NCBI GenBank assembly: GCA_007753675.1
Contig: CP036432.1
Location: 2,826,394-2,890,393 of the forward strand
Direction: 5' to 3'
DNA from: Stieleria magnilauensis
GTDB taxonomy: Bacteria > Planctomycetota > Planctomycetia > Pirellulales > Pirellulaceae
Length of the DNA: 64,000 nucleotides
This document shows, piece by piece, positions 15,901 through 24,498 of this stretch (its first letter is position 1; every line of letters begins with the position of its first letter). The notes under the pieces are model-generated. The model did not search any database. It saw nothing but the letters and a program-made list of their open reading frames with translations, and was not told where the DNA came from. The position numbers and the translations under genes were made by a program.

Positions 15901-17372
15901 GGATCGAGCGAAGCGAGGGGCATACGCACCAAGTTAAGGAATTGAGGTAGAAAAAAAGCGGAAAAACCTTCATGAGGTAGTTATCACCACAACCTCGGAA
16001 GAAGGAGTTTCCGCCGTGAAGACCATAGATCGATTGGCCACTTTGTTACAGACCAGTTTCGGAGAACTTGCCGAGCAATCTGCCGCCGAATCCAAGGTCA
16101 TCAAACGACGACGAAAGTTTGATGCCTCAACGCTCGCGAAGTCGTTCATTTTGGCCATGCTAGCCAAACCGACCGCCAACGAGGAGGACATTGCCAGCAT
16201 GGCTGCTTCTGTGGGGCTGACGATTTCTCCCCAGGCCGTTGAGCAACGATATAGCGATCAATTGGTCGCCTTCTTTCGTTCGCTGTTTGCCAAGATGAGT
16301 ATGCAGGTCATGCACTCCGAGTCGAAGCTCGCCCCGCTTTTGGAACGATTTACGTCGGTCAAGCTGATCGACAGTTCGGTGATCAGCTTGCCGCCGAGTT
16401 TGGCAGCAGAATTTGCAGGTTGTGGCGGTGTAGGGGAGCACAATACCGCTGCAGTGAAGCTTCAAACCGAACTTGACCTGGCCAATGGGGAGTTGCAGTG
16501 CATTCAACTCGAACCAGGGAAGTCGCCCGATCAGGCAACAAACCGTCAAGTCGTGCCACTCCAGAAAGGCTCACTTCGAATCGCTGACCTCGGCTATTTC
16601 TCATCCGCCGTCCTTTCGTGTTATGCAGCGTGGGGAGCCTTTTTCCTGACGCGATTGCTTTACAACGTGAAAATCAAGGTGGACGATCACTCCGAAGGGC
16701 TAGTTGCTTGGCTGAGCCGACAAAATGACTCACTGATCGACTGCGACGTCACAGTCGGCCAAGGCACTCCGCTGGACTGCCGATTGATCGCATGGCGAAT
16801 CCCCAAGGCAATCGCCGCGAAACGTCGCAGGGAAGTTCGCAAACGGGCGAAAAAGAAGGGCCGTACACCGAGTCAGGACCGCTTGGCGGCTTGCGACTGG
16901 AACTTTTTAGCCACCAATCTTGCAGTAGAGCAATTGAGCGTCCAAGAGGCGATCGTTTTGTACCGCAGCCGCTGGCAAATTGAATTGCTCTTCAAGCGAT
17001 GGAAAACGTACTGCCAGATCGATCTGATGGATGGGCGCACGGACACCATTTCGATGGCCCGGTTTTGGGTCCGCCTCTGTGGTGCACTTCTCCAGCAGTG
17101 GTTGGTCATACTGGCGGGCTGGTTCGAGAATTCATCGCTAAGCTTCGCAAAGATAGCTAAGCGGCTTGCAAATTGGATGGATGAATTGGCCAGTTGCCTC
17201 GTATCGCATTCAAGACTTTGCGAATATCTCGCAAAAATCCGAAACCGAGTCCTACCGATCTGCAAGCGAACAAAAAGGCGGAAAAAGCCGGGAACTGCGG
17301 AATTGCTCCGCGATCCCAACTTGCTCGAATATTCCTTAACTTGATGCCTATGGGATCGAGCGAAGCGAGGGG
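15901..17372 (+). mobile_element. IS4-family insertion sequence with 22-bp IRs and 20-bp flanking direct repeats
   Basis: The terminal inverted repeats are 15921-15942 and 17331-17352, matching at 20 of 22 positions around CAAGTTAAGGAAT. Immediately outside them the 20-bp sequence GGATCGAGCGAAGCGAGGGG is present at 15901-15920 and 17353-17372. The element proper is 1432 bp and encodes one transposase. A 20-bp target duplication is longer than the 9-12 bp usual for the family, so either the element has unusual target staggering or it sits between pre-existing repeats. Confidence 0.85.
16016..17344 (+). CDS. IS4-family transposase
   Basis: A 442-residue DDE transposase that appears intact. The catalytic residues are visible in LIDSSVISLP (first D), IADLGYFS (second D) and YRSRWQIELLFKRWK, which fits the Y-(2)-R-(3)-E-(6)-K signature of the IS4 family. 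The stop codon TGA at 17342-17344 lies inside the right terminal inverted repeat. The start ATG at 16019 or GTG at 16016 follows the ribosome-binding sequence GAAGGAG. Confidence 0.92.
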   Translation: MKTIDRLATLLQTSFGELAEQSAAESKVIKRRRKFDASTLAKSFILAMLAKPTANEEDIASMAASVGLTISPQAVEQRYSDQLVAFFRSLFAKMSMQVMHSESKLAPLLERFTSVKLIDSSVISLPPSLAAEFAGCGGVGEHNTAAVKLQTELDLANGELQCIQLEPGKSPDQATNRQVVPLQKGSLRIADLGYFSSAVLSCYAAWGAFFLTRLLYNVKIKVDDHSEGLVAWLSRQNDSLIDCDVTVGQGTPLDCRLIAWRIPKAIAAKRRREVRKRAKKKGRTPSQDRLAACDWNFLATNLAVEQLSVQEAIVLYRSRWQIELLFKRWKTYCQIDLMDGRTDTISMARFWVRLCGALLQQWLVILAGWFENSSLSFAKIAKRLANWMDELASCLVSHSRLCEYLAKIRNRVLPICKRTKRRKKPGTAELLRDPNLLEYSLT

Positions 17373-17459
17373 AGGTCGAACGGTCAATCGCGGTGTTCAC
17401 TTCGCCGGTCAGGGTTGCGTCCCGAGCAGCAACAAAAACCCTCGCCACACTACGCTCGA

Positions 17460-17668
17460 CTCTCCCAGGGGGCATTGGTATCTACACCAGACGCTTTTTG
17501 CCCAAAGGGCATGCATATCCATAGCCTGGGGCAAGCAAACCGAGCCTTTGCGAGGGTTGCGCCGCCCCAGGAACCTCTATGGATGTAAACGGCCGTTGGC
17601 CGAAGCCATCCACTCAGAACCGATCTGACATGCAAAAGAGGTGTCGATACCAATGCCCCCGGGGAGAG
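17460..17668. repeat. MITE-like palindromic element with 29-bp terminal inverted repeats
   Basis: The ends 17460-17488 and 17640-17668 are inverted repeats that match at 27 of 29 positions (CTCTCCC, then GGGGGCATTGGTATC, then ACACC). Inside lies a second stem: CCATAG and CCTGGGGC at 17519-17532 pairing with GCCCCAGG and CTATGG at 17564-17582. The element is about 209 bp with no coding capacity. It could be a non-autonomous element or a structured RNA-encoding repeat. Confidence 0.7.
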
Positions 17669-17801
17669 TGACGAAAACCCATTTTGATCAACGACCTAAA
17701 AACGGCACGACCTCATAGGGCGTGGGGGAGCTTTCGCAAGATCCACGCCCCAAAAGCAAAGCGCGCCTACGGCGAGACGGCTACGCCGACGTCATGCCCC
17801 T

Positions 17802-19190
17802 TTAGGCTTCGTCGGCTTCCGCTTCCTTCGCTTCCGCTTCCTTCGCTTCCGCTTCCTTCGCTTTTGCTTCCTTAGCTTCTGCTTCCTTAGCTTCTGCTTC
17901 CTTAGCTTCTGCTTCCTTCGCTTCCGCTTCCTCAGCCTTCATTTCCTCTGACTTTTCAGCCGAATCCGCCTTTTCGGCTTCGGCCTTTTCGTCCAGGTAA
18001 CCCTTGAGCGTTGCTTCGATTTGCCGTTGTCCGTTGGCATGCTCGACAGCCATCCGCTGGTACTTGATGGCTTCATCGAGCTGTCCGAGCTCGTAGTAGC
18101 ATCGCGCCAACGTATCGAGGATCGGCCCGTTTTCGTTTTGTTGCAACTCGGACGCCCGCTTGGCAGCTTTGAGCGCGAGTTCCAGATCCGAGGGGTCGCC
18201 ATTGGTCGCGGTGGTCCAAGCGATTTGCCCCAGCAGCATCGCATCATCCCAGGCCAATTCGACCAACGCTTCACGAGCCACCGCCGCCTCGCCGGTTCGT
18301 CCGGCGATTTCCAGAACCCTCACGCGATAGTTGAGCAGCGTCTTGGACGATCCGAATTCCTTTTCGAATTGATTGAGTCGCTCCAACGCAGCATCCCAAT
18401 CTTGGGCTCGCAGCAGTTTGCCGACTTCTGCGGACAGCTGCTGCAACTGTTCTTGCTGTTTGTATTCGGCGATCGCGGCTTCGCGGTCCCAGGTTCCGTC
18501 GACAATCTTCTTGAGCGGTTCATCAATGGTCCCGGGGTGCCCGATCCATTCGACGACTCCATCACGTCCGACGATGAAGGCGCACGGGATTCCGCCTTGG
18601 CCGGCGGCCTTCATGTACGCCAAGTTCATCCAGTCGTTCTCGTCGATCGCCAGTCGATAGCCGATGATGTCGTCCCAGGTTTTTTCGCCTGTTGCGTTGT
18701 CAGCAAGAAAGCCTTCGACCGTCGCTTCGTCTTCGCGAGTCACACCGATGAAGGTGACGTCGTCGGCGAACTCGGATTGCAGCTCGGTGATGTGCGGCAT
18801 ACCGGCACGACAGGGGCCGCACCAGGTCGCCCAGAATTCAACCACGTGGACACGATCACGAAGTGGTTCTTCGACCGGTTCGCCACGAACCCATTTCGCA
18901 ATTGCCAGACCAGGACTCTTGTCCCCGACGGCCAGTTTCTCCGGCAGCGGCTTGCCCGGCAGATCCGATTCAGAATCATCCGAGGTGCTGGGGACCGTCG
19001 CCGGCGAGTCGTCGGAATCCGCGGCCATGGAATCGTGGACCACCGGCGGTTCCAAGCCATCGGTCGCCTCATCCCGACTCGATTCTTTGCAGCCGCCGGA
19101 GACGGCAAACAGCGTGAGCAACATGAAGGTCCAGACGGATGGCTTCGATTGAATCAATCGTCGACAGAAAGTAAGACTGCAAGATCCCAT
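17802..19190 (-). CDS. TlpA-like thioredoxin lipoprotein with TPR and charged repeat tail
   Basis: A 462-residue envelope protein. The start at 19190 is preferred to 19451 because it is preceded by GGGAG and gives a lipoprotein signal with lipobox SGGC (Cys 34). A TlpA/redoxin domain follows, with the active site WCGPC (Cys 124 and 127) and GGIPCAFIVGRDG carrying the cis-proline. A helical region with TPR-like repeats (about 260-400) follows, and the C-terminus is an Ala/Glu/Lys tail of eight near-identical KEAEA pentads. The tail is encoded by a tandem repeat of a 15-bp unit. The domain normally acts in thiol-disulfide exchange in the periplasm. Confidence 0.85.
   Translation of the reverse strand: MGSCSLTFCRRLIQSKPSVWTFMLLTLFAVSGGCKESSRDEATDGLEPPVVHDSMAADSDDSPATVPSTSDDSESDLPGKPLPEKLAVGDKSPGLAIAKWVRGEPVEEPLRDRVHVVEFWATWCGPCRAGMPHITELQSEFADDVTFIGVTREDEATVEGFLADNATGEKTWDDIIGYRLAIDENDWMNLAYMKAAGQGGIPCAFIVGRDGVVEWIGHPGTIDEPLKKIVDGTWDREAAIAEYKQQEQLQQLSAEVGKLLRAQDWDAALERLNQFEKEFGSSKTLLNYRVRVLEIAGRTGEAAVAREALVELAWDDAMLLGQIAWTTATNGDPSDLELALKAAKRASELQQNENGPILDTLARCYYELGQLDEAIKYQRMAVEHANGQRQIEATLKGYLDEKAEAEKADSAEKSEEMKAEEAEAKEAEAKEAEAKEAEAKEAKAKEAEAKEAEAKEAEADEA
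17817..17935 (-). repeat. 15-bp coding tandem repeat (KEAEA pentads)
   Basis: About eight copies of a 15-bp unit (GCTTCCTTCGCTTCC and close variants on the + strand) encode the repeated pentad. The units are similar enough to change copy number by slippage without breaking the frame. Confidence 0.85.
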
Positions 19191-19410
19191 AACACCGTGA
19201 CTCCCGTAAAGCATGTGGATCGGGAGAGCGACCCCCGGAAGAATCGATGCTATCGCGTCGGCACCCCAATGGCAACGGTTCGCCACCGCCATTGACCAAG
19301 TTCGCGGCCTTGGGAGAGCGTTGAGCTGGTTCGGGGCGGACCGGCCGGGTGGGTGGGTAGGAGCCTGCAGAACCGGGCAACGGCACAACGATACCGGCCA
19401 CGCGATCACA

Positions 19411-20004
19411 CTACTGAAAAAACGGATTCGCCTTCGTTCCCGGCACCGCACGGCGTTGAGACGGGGAATCGTGCCCCGAAACCGGTTGGACAGGCGGCAG
19501 TCCGACCGGATTGGCTGCCGTCGAGGCGTCGACCGGTTGCAACATCACCGGGGTCGCAGTTGCTGACGACGTGACGGGTTGCTCGGTCGTGACCACCAAG
19601 TATTGGAACACCACCGCGGCCCAAAAAATCAACACCGTCCCGAGACCCGAAAAGATCGAGTGCGCAAACAGAATAAAGATCGACTGCATCAGTCCACATT
19701 TGGCGGCACAAGACGTCCAGTACACCGCCAAAAAACAGGCGAACACCAGCAGCACTCGTCCGCCGGCGGGCCCCATCAGGGCTGAGAAGGCGAAGACCAA
19801 AATAAAATTGGAGACGGAGATGCCCAAGATCCACCCAAAGCAGGCGACATAGCCTGGCGTTGCGTCACCAAACCACAGGATACATCTCTGGTAAGAAGCA
19901 ATCGTGACGAGCACCGCCCCGACGATCACGACGAGACCCAGCGTGGAGTTGAACGAGATCGATTGGCTAAACGCGGCGAACGGTTGTGCCGAAAAGTCGG
20001 TCAT
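19411..20004 (-). CDS. Membrane protein of unknown function
   Basis: A 197-residue protein from ATG 20004 (MTDFSAQPFAAFSQ). Four hydrophobic segments are visible (near 20-42, 55-75, 80-95 and 105-130), with a Cys pair in SCAAKCGLM, then a proline- and threonine-rich tail of about 60 residues that ends FFQ. I do not recognise a family. The frame extends upstream to 20142 but has no membrane-protein character there. It is separated by 220 bp from the thioredoxin lipoprotein gene on the same strand. Confidence 0.65.
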   Translation of the reverse strand: MTDFSAQPFAAFSQSISFNSTLGLVVIVGAVLVTIASYQRCILWFGDATPGYVACFGWILGISVSNFILVFAFSALMGPAGGRVLLVFACFLAVYWTSCAAKCGLMQSIFILFAHSIFSGLGTVLIFWAAVVFQYLVVTTEQPVTSSATATPVMLQPVDASTAANPVGLPPVQPVSGHDSPSQRRAVPGTKANPFFQ

Positions 20005-20361
20005 TGTGGTTCGATGGAGCAGAGTATGGATGCGGGTTTTCAGACATCGCTTAATGCATAGCTTGCCCTTTGCAACGGGTGGGCTAACGCTGATCCGCAC
20101 CGGCCAAATCCCCCCTCCGCAGAACAACATCACCCGCAACAACGGCCTGACCGGTCTATCCCTCGATCCCTTAGCACTTTCCCCAGCTCGCGGGGCCCGC
20201 GATGAGCGCGCGTCGGATCATGCCCCAGGCGACCGGGTGGGCAGGACCGCGGGTGCAACAGAGACAGAAAACCCAGCGACGGCGAACCCAATACAATTGC
20301 CGATTGTCGTTTCCATCAACAATCAATCAAACGCTCGAGGCGGGGTGAATTTATCGTGGTC
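20005..20361. other. Intergenic region between divergent genes
   Basis: The 357 bp between the membrane-protein gene and the AAA ATPase gene hold no supported gene. It should carry the two divergent promoters. No strong hairpin or operator was seen. Confidence 0.5.
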
Positions 20362-21834
20362 ATGGCATACCTAGGTTGGCTATTTGCCGGCTTGCTGGTC
20401 GGCGCGCTGGTCGGAATCGGCTTGGCGTTCGCTTGGCGATCCAATTCGTTCACGATGATGGAGTCCTGCGAGGAGGACGACGAAGACTCGGCGCGATTGG
20501 TCGCACCGCTGTTGAAGGCGCATTTCAAGCCGACCGCGGTGTCGGCGATCACCATCACCGAGCGGCGGTTTCCGTTTCGGATGCGAGCCGATTTGCAACG
20601 CACGATCGATCGGGTCTTCGCCGGAGACATCACTATCAAGCATTTCTTCGGCGTCAGAAATGAGTATTCGCATTGCGCCCCGACGTTGACCGATTGCATT
20701 TTGGAAACGATGAACAACCCCGCGTATGCGATCCCGCCAGAGTACGAAGAACTCGATCTCGGTGAAGACCGTCCGCTTCAAGTACTCAAAAATGCGCTTT
20801 GGTTGCTGGAATCGGACGGCGTTCGCTTTGCCGTCATGCTCAGCCCCTGCGGGCAATACGGGCAGGTCACCGGGATGCAGTTTCAAGTCGGCATCCCCAA
20901 CACTGCCGACGGCAACCAACTCGCTCAGTCGTTCTTCAAACAACTCGAAGATGCGGTGGCGCGTGGCGAATCCTATCGGGGAAAAATCCTTTCGCTCGAA
21001 CAAGCCGAGCACTCGTTCACGGGTGAATCCAGTGGGATCACCGTCCACCAACTGCGAACGGTCGCCCGTGACGAAGTCATCTTGCCAGCGGAAACGTTGA
21101 CGCTTCTGGAACGCAACGTCATCGATTTTGCTCGCAGCCGCGAGCGATTGTGTCAACTCGGTCTGTCCAAGAAAAAGGGGATCCTCTTTTACGGGCCGCC
21201 CGGAACGGGCAAGACGCACACCATCCACCACCTCGCCGGATCACTCCGCGGACATACCACCATTTTGATCTCGGCAGAACAGGTCGGGATGCTCGGCGAA
21301 TACATGACGCTGGCACGGTTGCTTCAACCCAGCATCGTCGTGATGGAGGATGTCGACCTGATCGCCCGAGACCGAACCAGCATGGACAGCGTCTGCGAAG
21401 AAGTGTTGCTGAACAAACTGCTCAACGAGATGGACGGCTTGAAGGAGGACGCCGAAATCTTTTTCCTGCTGACGACCAACCGACCCGAAGCACTGGAAGC
21501 CGCTTTGGCCTCACGGCCGGGGCGAATTGATCAAGCGATCGAGTTTCCCCTGCCCGATGGCGAAGGGCGGCGAAAACTGGTGTCGCTCTATGCGCCGCGG
21601 CAATCGCTCGAACCGTCGTTGATCGACGAGATCGTGCGTCGCACTGATGGCGTCAGCGCAGCGTTCATCAAAGAGCTGATGCGCCGCGCGACCCAGTTCT
21701 GCGTCGAACGGTCGGATGCAACGTCCGACCTGATCCACGCCGACGTCGAAGCCGCCTTGGACGAGATGCTCTTCAAGGGTGGATCACTCAACCGCAAGTT
21801 GCTCGGCGCCGGGCACGAGTGTCTGGAATCCTGA
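20362..21834 (+). CDS. Membrane-anchored AAA ATPase
   Basis: A 490-residue protein. The first 25 residues (AYLGWLFAGLLVGALVGIGLAF) are a membrane anchor. A region of about 220 residues with no match I recognise follows, then an AAA domain: Walker A GPPGTGKT near 278, Walker B VVMEDVD near 326, the sensor-1 segment LLTTNRPE near 371, and the arginine-finger-like SRPGRIDQ. The lid contains RRTDGVSAAFIKELMRRA. The layout resembles BCS1/FtsH-like membrane AAA proteins but no protease or BCS1 signature was seen, so its substrate is unknown. The start is the ATG at 20362; an in-frame GTG lies six bases upstream. Its end overlaps the convergent methyltransferase gene by 47 bp. Confidence 0.8.
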   Translation: MAYLGWLFAGLLVGALVGIGLAFAWRSNSFTMMESCEEDDEDSARLVAPLLKAHFKPTAVSAITITERRFPFRMRADLQRTIDRVFAGDITIKHFFGVRNEYSHCAPTLTDCILETMNNPAYAIPPEYEELDLGEDRPLQVLKNALWLLESDGVRFAVMLSPCGQYGQVTGMQFQVGIPNTADGNQLAQSFFKQLEDAVARGESYRGKILSLEQAEHSFTGESSGITVHQLRTVARDEVILPAETLTLLERNVIDFARSRERLCQLGLSKKKGILFYGPPGTGKTHTIHHLAGSLRGHTTILISAEQVGMLGEYMTLARLLQPSIVVMEDVDLIARDRTSMDSVCEEVLLNKLLNEMDGLKEDAEIFFLLTTNRPEALEAALASRPGRIDQAIEFPLPDGEGRRKLVSLYAPRQSLEPSLIDEIVRRTDGVSAAFIKELMRRATQFCVERSDATSDLIHADVEAALDEMLFKGGSLNRKLLGAGHECLES

Positions 21835-22609
21835 TCGCGCGGGTCGCGATGAAGGTATCGAGAAATCTTGAGAGTGGATCTTGGTCCGAGATGGGAAATC
21901 GGTCCTCGTAGAATCCTGTCAACAGGAAGCCCGCGGCGAGTTGCCCTCCGATCTGGTCCTCCAGGGTGTGCCCGAATTCGAGGGGCGCGCCCGATTCGAT
22001 CGCGGATTGAATGTGGGGTTCGTGGCGGTGATCCAAGTCGGAATAGGGGATCGAGTAGCGGACTTCCAGATTCCCATTTTCTTTGCGTTCGTCGTCAAAG
22101 ACATATCGTATCGGGTTGGTGAATCCGGCCATGAGAACTCCGCCGCGTCGCAGCACTCGATAGCATTCGTTCCAGACCGGAATCACATTGGCGACAAACA
22201 GGTTGGAGCAGGGATGAACGATCAAGTCGAAAGACTGGTCGGAGAACCTGGACAGGTCCGCCATCTCGCCCTGCACGAATTTCATCTCAAGTCCATCCCG
22301 CTCGGCGACATAGCGGTCTTGGTCCAACTGGCGTGGCGAGTTGTCCAATACAGTCACGTCGGCCCCGGCGGCGGCAAGGAGGGGAGCCTGCTGCCCGCCC
22401 GCCGCGGCGAGGCAGAGCGTTGCCGTCCCGCTCAACGGAGGAAACCATTCGGCGGGGACCGGTTTGGTGGGCGTCAAGACGATGGCGAATTCGCCGGCCC
22501 TTGCCTTTTCAATCGCTGACTCGCTGATCGGCCGCGTCCAGCGATCTCCCGAATCGACCAGCTTGTCCCAGGCCCGTCGGTTGTGTTCCAGAACATCAGC
22601 TTCATTCAT
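21788..22609 (-). CDS. SAM-dependent methyltransferase, class I
   Basis: A 273-residue methyltransferase of the Methyltransf_11 type. Motif I is present as ATLCLAAAGGQQAPLLAAAGA near residue 63, followed by motif II TVLDNSPRQLDQD, and motif IV FDLIVHPCSNLFV near 128, then the post-motif RVLRRGGVLMAGF. The glycine-rich loop is partly replaced (LAAAGGQQ), as in many proteins of this subfamily. The substrate cannot be read. Its 3' end overlaps the AAA ATPase gene by 47 bp in a convergent arrangement. Confidence 0.82.
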   Translation of the reverse strand: MNEADVLEHNRRAWDKLVDSGDRWTRPISESAIEKARAGEFAIVLTPTKPVPAEWFPPLSGTATLCLAAAGGQQAPLLAAAGADVTVLDNSPRQLDQDRYVAERDGLEMKFVQGEMADLSRFSDQSFDLIVHPCSNLFVANVIPVWNECYRVLRRGGVLMAGFTNPIRYVFDDERKENGNLEVRYSIPYSDLDHRHEPHIQSAIESGAPLEFGHTLEDQIGGQLAAGFLLTGFYEDRFPISDQDPLSRFLDTFIATRAIRIPDTRARRRATCG

Positions 22610-23231
22610 GCCGAACCTCTCTTTGTTTTCCTATCAGATCGAACGCGGCACGTTTCCACCGCTCGGGCAGTTCGACCAGTCCAGGAATCCCTGATAGTCG
22701 TCGGTCTCCGACACCGACCGCAATTGGCGGACTCTATGACTGCAGGAGGTTAGTCCACCCGCCACGCCGGAGGGTGTCGCGATCGATAGGACCGATCGGA
22801 CAGATGGGACCCATCTGTCCTATCTGTCCCGTTGCACGATCGTTGCCTTATCCTCGAACGAACGGCGAAACATTTGGGGGCAAAACAATCGGGGCAAAAC
22901 AATTTCAGGCTGTGATCGTTTTGCCCCCATCGTCTTGCCCGATCGAGCAACACGCACTGAAAACCGAGCGTGCTGTCGTTTGCATCGACCGAACACGGCC
23001 GGCAAAAATGCTTCAGCGCACGTTCCTTGAAAGCCCGGACCAGATTCTCGGAAACGTCCACCGAAGCCTGTGATCCGCGTTTGGAAGCTGGATTAGGCCG
23101 CGTTGGCGAGATGCGATCGAACGACGGATGAGAAAAGGTATCAGGACCGGATGGCACCTTTTCTCGCGCAGCCAGAGAAATCCGCGACACGTATTCTTGA
23201 AAAATGCGTCTCTGGAAACAAAAATGCTAGC
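22610..23231. other. Intergenic interval with repeats
   Basis: This 622-bp interval between the methyltransferase and ECF sigma genes contains the two-unit hairpin repeat at 22874-22945 and a run of GGACCGATCGGACAGATGGGACCCATCTG-like short repeats around 22790-22830. I see no gene. Frames starting here reach the sigma gene only by extension of its reading frame. Confidence 0.55.
22874..22945. repeat. Two-unit hairpin repeat (GGGGCAAAACAAT family)
   Basis: Two tandem units (GGGGGCAAAACAATC and GGGGCAAAACAATT), a spacer of about ten bases, then two inverted units (ATCGTTTTGCCCCC and ATCGTCTTGCCC). Each arm therefore carries a tandem pair. Related elements lie at 5590-5714, 40748-40812, 57126-57155 and 62554-62640. 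Confidence 0.75.
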
Positions 23232-23825
23232 ATGGCCGAGCAGAAAACATTGGGACAAAGCGCCGCATCGTTGGAAGCGAAGATCGAAAATCTTTCAAAT
23301 TGGCAAGAGCTCGTGAGCAGCTGGATTGCCGAATCGTGTCGGCACTCTTTCTCGCGTTTTCCGCAACTTCGCCGGTGGGAAATGACTGGTGATGTTGCTC
23401 AGCAGGCGACTTTATCGTTGCTTGACGCCATCAATTCGAAGAAGGTGAACCCGACTTCTGAGGAGCATTTGCGCCGCATTGCGATTCTTCATGTGAAGTG
23501 GACTTTTCTGAGGCTGGCTCGGCAGCATCGGCGGTCTATTCGCACAGCTTACGCTACACCGATCGCTGAAAACGGAGGGCTCAGAGTGGAGGAGGTCCAT
23601 GCGTCTGAATTCACTCCAATGAAGCGCAGAGTCGATTGGCTGCAGTTTCACTGCACGGTCGACAATCTACCTGAATTGCAACGGGAGATATTTCATAAGT
23701 GCTGGTACGACGAGATGAAGAAGTCGGAGATTGCTGAACAACTGGGTGTCAGTATCCGAACCGTCCAGCGAAACTACCGACTCGCTTGCGAGCGACTGAT
23801 TTGTGCATTGGGTGATTTCAACTGA
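23232..23825 (+). CDS. ECF-type RNA polymerase sigma factor (kinase-linked)
   Basis: A 197-residue sigma factor of the planctomycete ECF group (Sigma70_ECF, pfam07638-like). Region 2 covers about residues 20-100 (SRFPQLRRWEMTGDVAQQATLSLLDAI, then RRIAILHVKWTFLRLARQHRR), and region 4 covers 140-190: LPELQREIFHKCWYDEMKKSEIAEQLGVSIRTVQRNYRLACERL. The start at 23232 is preferred; the frame continues upstream without homology. The next gene encodes the kinase with WD40 repeats, the usual neighbour of this sigma group, and it is broken here. Confidence 0.85.
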   Translation: MAEQKTLGQSAASLEAKIENLSNWQELVSSWIAESCRHSFSRFPQLRRWEMTGDVAQQATLSLLDAINSKKVNPTSEEHLRRIAILHVKWTFLRLARQHRRSIRTAYATPIAENGGLRVEEVHASEFTPMKRRVDWLQFHCTVDNLPELQREIFHKCWYDEMKKSEIAEQLGVSIRTVQRNYRLACERLICALGDFN

Positions 23826-23912
23826 TCGGCGATTTCATCCCGGCCTACGTTTTGTGGCCAAGAGGCAAATGGTGACTTGCAACGCGAATGGCGTTTGGGT
23901 TCAAATCTTTGC

Positions 23913-24161
23913 ATGAATCAGCCCGACGAAAAGAATCCGGAAGAGCTTCTGAACCCGAAAGTGGGTGAATTGCTAGACGAGTTCTTAATTGCGGAAGACT
24001 TAGGTTCACCGGTATCGGCTGAAGAGCTTTGTAAGGAAAACAGTGGTTTACTGACGGCGCTCCAAGATGCGATCGCTCGTCAGCGTCGCTTCGAATCACT
24101 CAAGGAGGACTTGGATTCGCAACTTCCGTTAGTCTACGTGGAATTGCCCACGAAAAGTTGA
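23913..24161 (+). pseudogene. 5' fragment of Ser/Thr kinase-WD40 gene, cut by IS3
   Basis: The residues from MNQPDEKNPEELLNPKVG resemble the usual N-terminal helical region of ECF-linked planctomycete kinases (SAEELCKENSGLLTALQDAIARQ). The frame runs into the left inverted repeat of the IS3 element and stops at 24159-24161. The catalytic domain resumes after the element at 25448. Joining the flanks at the AATT duplication puts the two parts one base out of frame, so an extra frameshift exists or the boundary is not exact. Confidence 0.78.
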
Positions 24162-24207
24162 CAGTGGATTGGCAGATGTCAGACTTCTCTGACAGGAGAA
24201 CCGATTC

Positions 24208-24498
24208 ATGGACAAGCGTCGAAAATTCAGCCGAGAATTCAAACTGGCCGCCGTCAAGAAAGTGATGGAACAAGGACTGTCGTATACCGTTGTCGCCCGA
24301 GACCTTGGCGTTGGCGATAACCTGATCCGCAATTGGAAGAAGTCTTTCGAGGAAGATGGGACTCTCGCAGACGGGGTCGCTGGTAATCAGTCGGTTGAAG
24401 CTGAACTCAAACGACTGCGTGAAGAGAACCGGCAGCTCAAAATGGAGCGAGACATTTTAAAAAAAGCGACGGCGTTCTTTGCGAAAGAAAGCAACTGA
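24208..24498 (+). CDS. IS3-family OrfA (helix-turn-helix)
   Basis: A 96-residue protein with an N-terminal HTH (RKFSREFKLAAVKKVMEQG, then YTVVARDLGVGDNLIRNWKK) and a leucine-zipper-like coiled coil (EAELKRLREENRQLKMERDILKKA). This is the standard OrfA of IS3 elements. The A7G slippery heptamer-like run at 24459-24466 near its 3' end allows a -1 shift into orfB. Confidence 0.9.
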   Translation: MDKRRKFSREFKLAAVKKVMEQGLSYTVVARDLGVGDNLIRNWKKSFEEDGTLADGVAGNQSVEAELKRLREENRQLKMERDILKKATAFFAKESN

